From assembly GCA_963680875.1 (NCBI GenBank), contig OY804579.1, positions 78,605,095 to 78,669,094 of the forward strand: DNA of 64,000 nucleotides, read 5' to 3'. This document shows positions 61,667 through 64,000 of this stretch, piece by piece (the first letter of the stretch is position 1; each line of letters starts with the position of its first letter). Below the pieces are notes generated by a model. The model had not been told where the DNA came from. It saw nothing but the letters and a program-made list of their open reading frames with translations, and made no database searches. This stretch comes from Bathymodiolus brooksi (lineage: Eukaryota > Mollusca > Bivalvia > Mytilida > Modiolidae). The position numbers and the translations under genes are program-made.

Positions 61667-61748
61667 CTGTGAAAAGACAAGGTGGTTAAAAGTGTAGTTC
61701 ATGTTAATATTAACTCAAGTACATGTATCATAGATGTAGAACTGAATA

Positions 61749-61944
61749 CAGTCAAACCTGTATTAAGAGGTCACCTTTGGGACAAAGAAAAAGTTGTCTT
61801 TTAAGACAGGTGACCTCTTAAAAGAGGTTCAATTCATATGAAATTTTCCATGACAGGACAAGAAAAAGGAGACCTTTTAATACATGTGACTGCTTAATAG
61901 AGGTGACTGCTTAATAGAGGTGACTGCATGGGCAGGTTAGACTG
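61749..61944 (+). mobile_element. MITE family B (copy 3), with internal triplication
   Basis: TA-CAGTCAAACCTGTATTAAG ... GGCAGGTTAGACTG-TA. GTGACTGCTTAATAGAG is repeated near the right end. Confidence 0.85.
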
Positions 61945-61946
61945 TA

Positions 61947-62930
61947 ATTTGTTATTTCTAAAGGAGAATAATATAGCTACAAAATTTGACAAAATCAAAC
62001 AAGTGACCTTGCCAATATCAGTATTGTGTAGGTACAATAATTTGATTGGCACCGGTTAGTTTTGGATACAAAATATATATACAGTAAGTAATTTTTTATA
62101 GCGATACATGTTTTATTTATTTCAATATGTTCTTTTTTAGCCTAATTTGTATCAATAAAGGATGCTCATAATTTCAAATTTGTTTTAACATTCCGTAACA
62201 AATATGTTATCATGACCATTCATACAAAATAAAGTCTCTTTTGATTTGTGTCCCACCCCCGCATAAAAAAAATTGAAGATTCTTAAAGCAACTGACAATA
62301 CATGGACATCACATCCACATTGCAGAACTATAAAAATAAAAATGACCGACATTAAATAAATAAAACAAATGCTATATATATGCATAGATATATAAAAGCA
62401 TCAATTCTAACATGTCTAATATATGTAGCTGTAATGGTAGCCCAATTTTTACTACAGAAATGATAATGTCACAATGCTAATTATTTAAAAGTTGTGAACA
62501 ACAAGTTGTATGAAGTGAGGCAGAATTTTGTTGTGCTGTGTGCATCATACTGTTTGTCATTTTTACATCACTTATTAGCCCTAACAAAAGTGTAAACTCT
62601 ATGTAATAAACAGTATAACACCTTTTGTATTCGGAATATCAAAAATAAATCACTTGTAAGCAAACAGCAATAATAATTCACTCATGCCATAATAAGCATT
62701 CATGAATAACTGCATTGTTCGCTACTCATCATTTATATTTGATACTCAGAACGCAAGAGTAAACATCATATACTATAAGAATTACCATATCAGAATAATA
62801 ATACAATGTGGAAGATCTGCTTTATATATATACTATTATTGATTTATTTTGTGGGAATGGATTTCTCAGAGCAATCTTACATTGATGGCAAAGCATGTGA
62901 GATGCAATGAGAAGTCCATTTCGAGTCTCA
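61947..62930. other. Upstream intron sequence, nothing recognised
   Basis: AT-rich, no LRR exon found although more upstream exons are expected. Confidence 0.5.
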
Positions 62931-62934
62931 TCTA

Positions 62935-63325
62935 TGTCAGCAATATTAGTTAACTATGTCAGGTATATTAGTTAACTATGTCAGGTATATTAGTTAACTA
63001 TGTCAGGTATATTAGTTTATTATGTCATGTATATTAGTTAACTGTGTCAGGTATATCAGTTAACTATGTCAGGTATATTAGTTAACTGTGTCAGGTATAT
63101 CAGTTAACTATGTCAGGTATATTAGTTAACTGTGTCAGGTATATCAGTTAACTATGTCAGGTATATTAGTTAACTGTGTCAGGTATATCAGTTAACTATG
63201 TCAGGTATATTAGTTAACTGTGTCAGGTATATCAGTTAACTATGTCAGGTATATCAGTTAACTATGTCAGGTATATTAGTTAACTATGTAAGGTATATCA
63301 GTTAACTATGTCAGGTATATTGAAT
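62935..63325. repeat. Minisatellite, 22 bp x ~17
   Basis: Unit TTAACTATGTCAGGTATATT plus AG. Units with ACTATGTC/ATTAG and ACTGTGTC/ATCAG alternate, giving a 44-bp higher-order unit. Confidence 0.92.
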
Positions 63326-64000
63326 GTATTTGTAGTTTATAACCAAAATGTTGTCATTATCAAGAAATTGCTGTCTATACATTTATTATTATAAAAAAAA
63401 AACTTATTTTATTTGAGAGTTTTATTTAATAATGGAGACTTGTTTAAATGTTAAATATAGAGTTTATGACTATGAGGAAAACCTTGAAATGTCTCATTTA
63501 AATGGTCATGTAAGTATTTACATAGCTTCTACATAATAGTTATATAATAATGTTTGTTTGTCTTTCATTTCTTTCTTCTTTCTTTTTTTAATAATTGATC
63601 AAATCAATAAATCAAGAAATACTCAATTCTGTCAAAAGTGACAATTATTTTTTGATTAATGAACACATATGTAATTGCTCTGTCAAAAGTGGTACTCTGC
63701 ATAAATGAAAAAAAGACATATTCCTTTGCCATGTTAAAAGTGGCACTCAGCATTGACAATTCAAGGCATATTTCTTTCTGCCAAAAGTGGTACTCTGCAT
63801 AAATTAAAAAAAGACATATTCCATTGCCATGTTAAAAGTGACACTCCAAATAAATAATTTTTTACAAATATGCAAGATATTGTACATTTATCTTTATTTT
63901 TTCACTTTATAAAAGATATTTTAAATGTTCTTTCCTAAATTTTTTGCAGAGCAGAAAGGTAACAAAATTTGCATCTCATTGTGTAGAAGTCAATATGATT
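63326..64000. other. Intron sequence with a loose repeat
   Basis: 63630-63860 has diverged copies of CTGTCAAAAGTGGTACTCTG alternating with CCATGTTAAAAGTGGCACTC. Nothing else recognised. Confidence 0.5.

Noticed and set aside
63950..64000. TTTTTTGCAG|AGCAGAAAG|GTAACA on the plus strand looks like a tiny exon
   Set aside because: Nine bases, on the strand opposite the gene, at the window edge; no support.

Overview
The window is a stretch of an animal genome, almost certainly a mollusc and probably a bivalve. It is AT-rich, has introns, and is crowded with tRNA-derived SINEs, foldback elements and tandem-core repeats of the kinds known from bivalves. The taxon is inferred from the repeat content and was not tested by a search. 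I found no prokaryotic, viral or RNA genes.

One gene accounts for all the convincing coding sequence. It is a polycystin-1 (PKD1-type) homologue on the minus strand. I placed 18 core exons by joining open reading frames at GT/AG sites, and every junction agrees in phase. Together they give about 3,189 codons with no stop. In transcript order (high to low coordinates) they encode: five leucine-rich-repeat exons (61.7-50.5 kb); the LRR C-terminal cap (49.2 kb); WSC plus the first PKD domain (29.6-29.0 kb); two C-type lectin domains of two exons each (27.9-21.3 kb); two 132-bp exons (20.2 and 19.2 kb); a 5.1-kb exon with a Cys-rich LDL-A-like segment, about 15 PKD repeats and the start of the REJ module (18.2-13.1 kb); the rest of REJ (7.0-3.7 kb); and the start of the GAIN region before the GPS site (2.4-1.4 kb). 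The signal peptide and LRR N-cap lie beyond the right edge. The GPS, PLAT and membrane segments lie beyond the left edge. Two further phase 1-1 exons (42.1 and 41.3 kb) look like optional cassettes in the 19.5-kb intron between the LRR cap and the WSC domain.

The rest is intron, dominated by repeats: a 247-bp tRNA-type SINE family (about 15 copies or fragments, one with a clear 15-bp target duplication); elements with 1-8 tandem cores of about 150-165 bp and a 3' hairpin; two TA-flanked MITE families that share a terminus; near-perfect palindromes; a 4.4-kb array of about 67 66-bp units inside a larger TIR-bounded element; and many minisatellites, several next to splice sites.

The most interesting points are the molluscan form of the PKD1 ectodomain (tandem lectins, giant PKD exon, candidate cassette exons), the origin of the 66-bp satellite from the tail of a dispersed repeat, and minisatellites that multiply regulatory-looking motifs (ETS sites, decoy 5' splice sites, hairpins) inside this gene.
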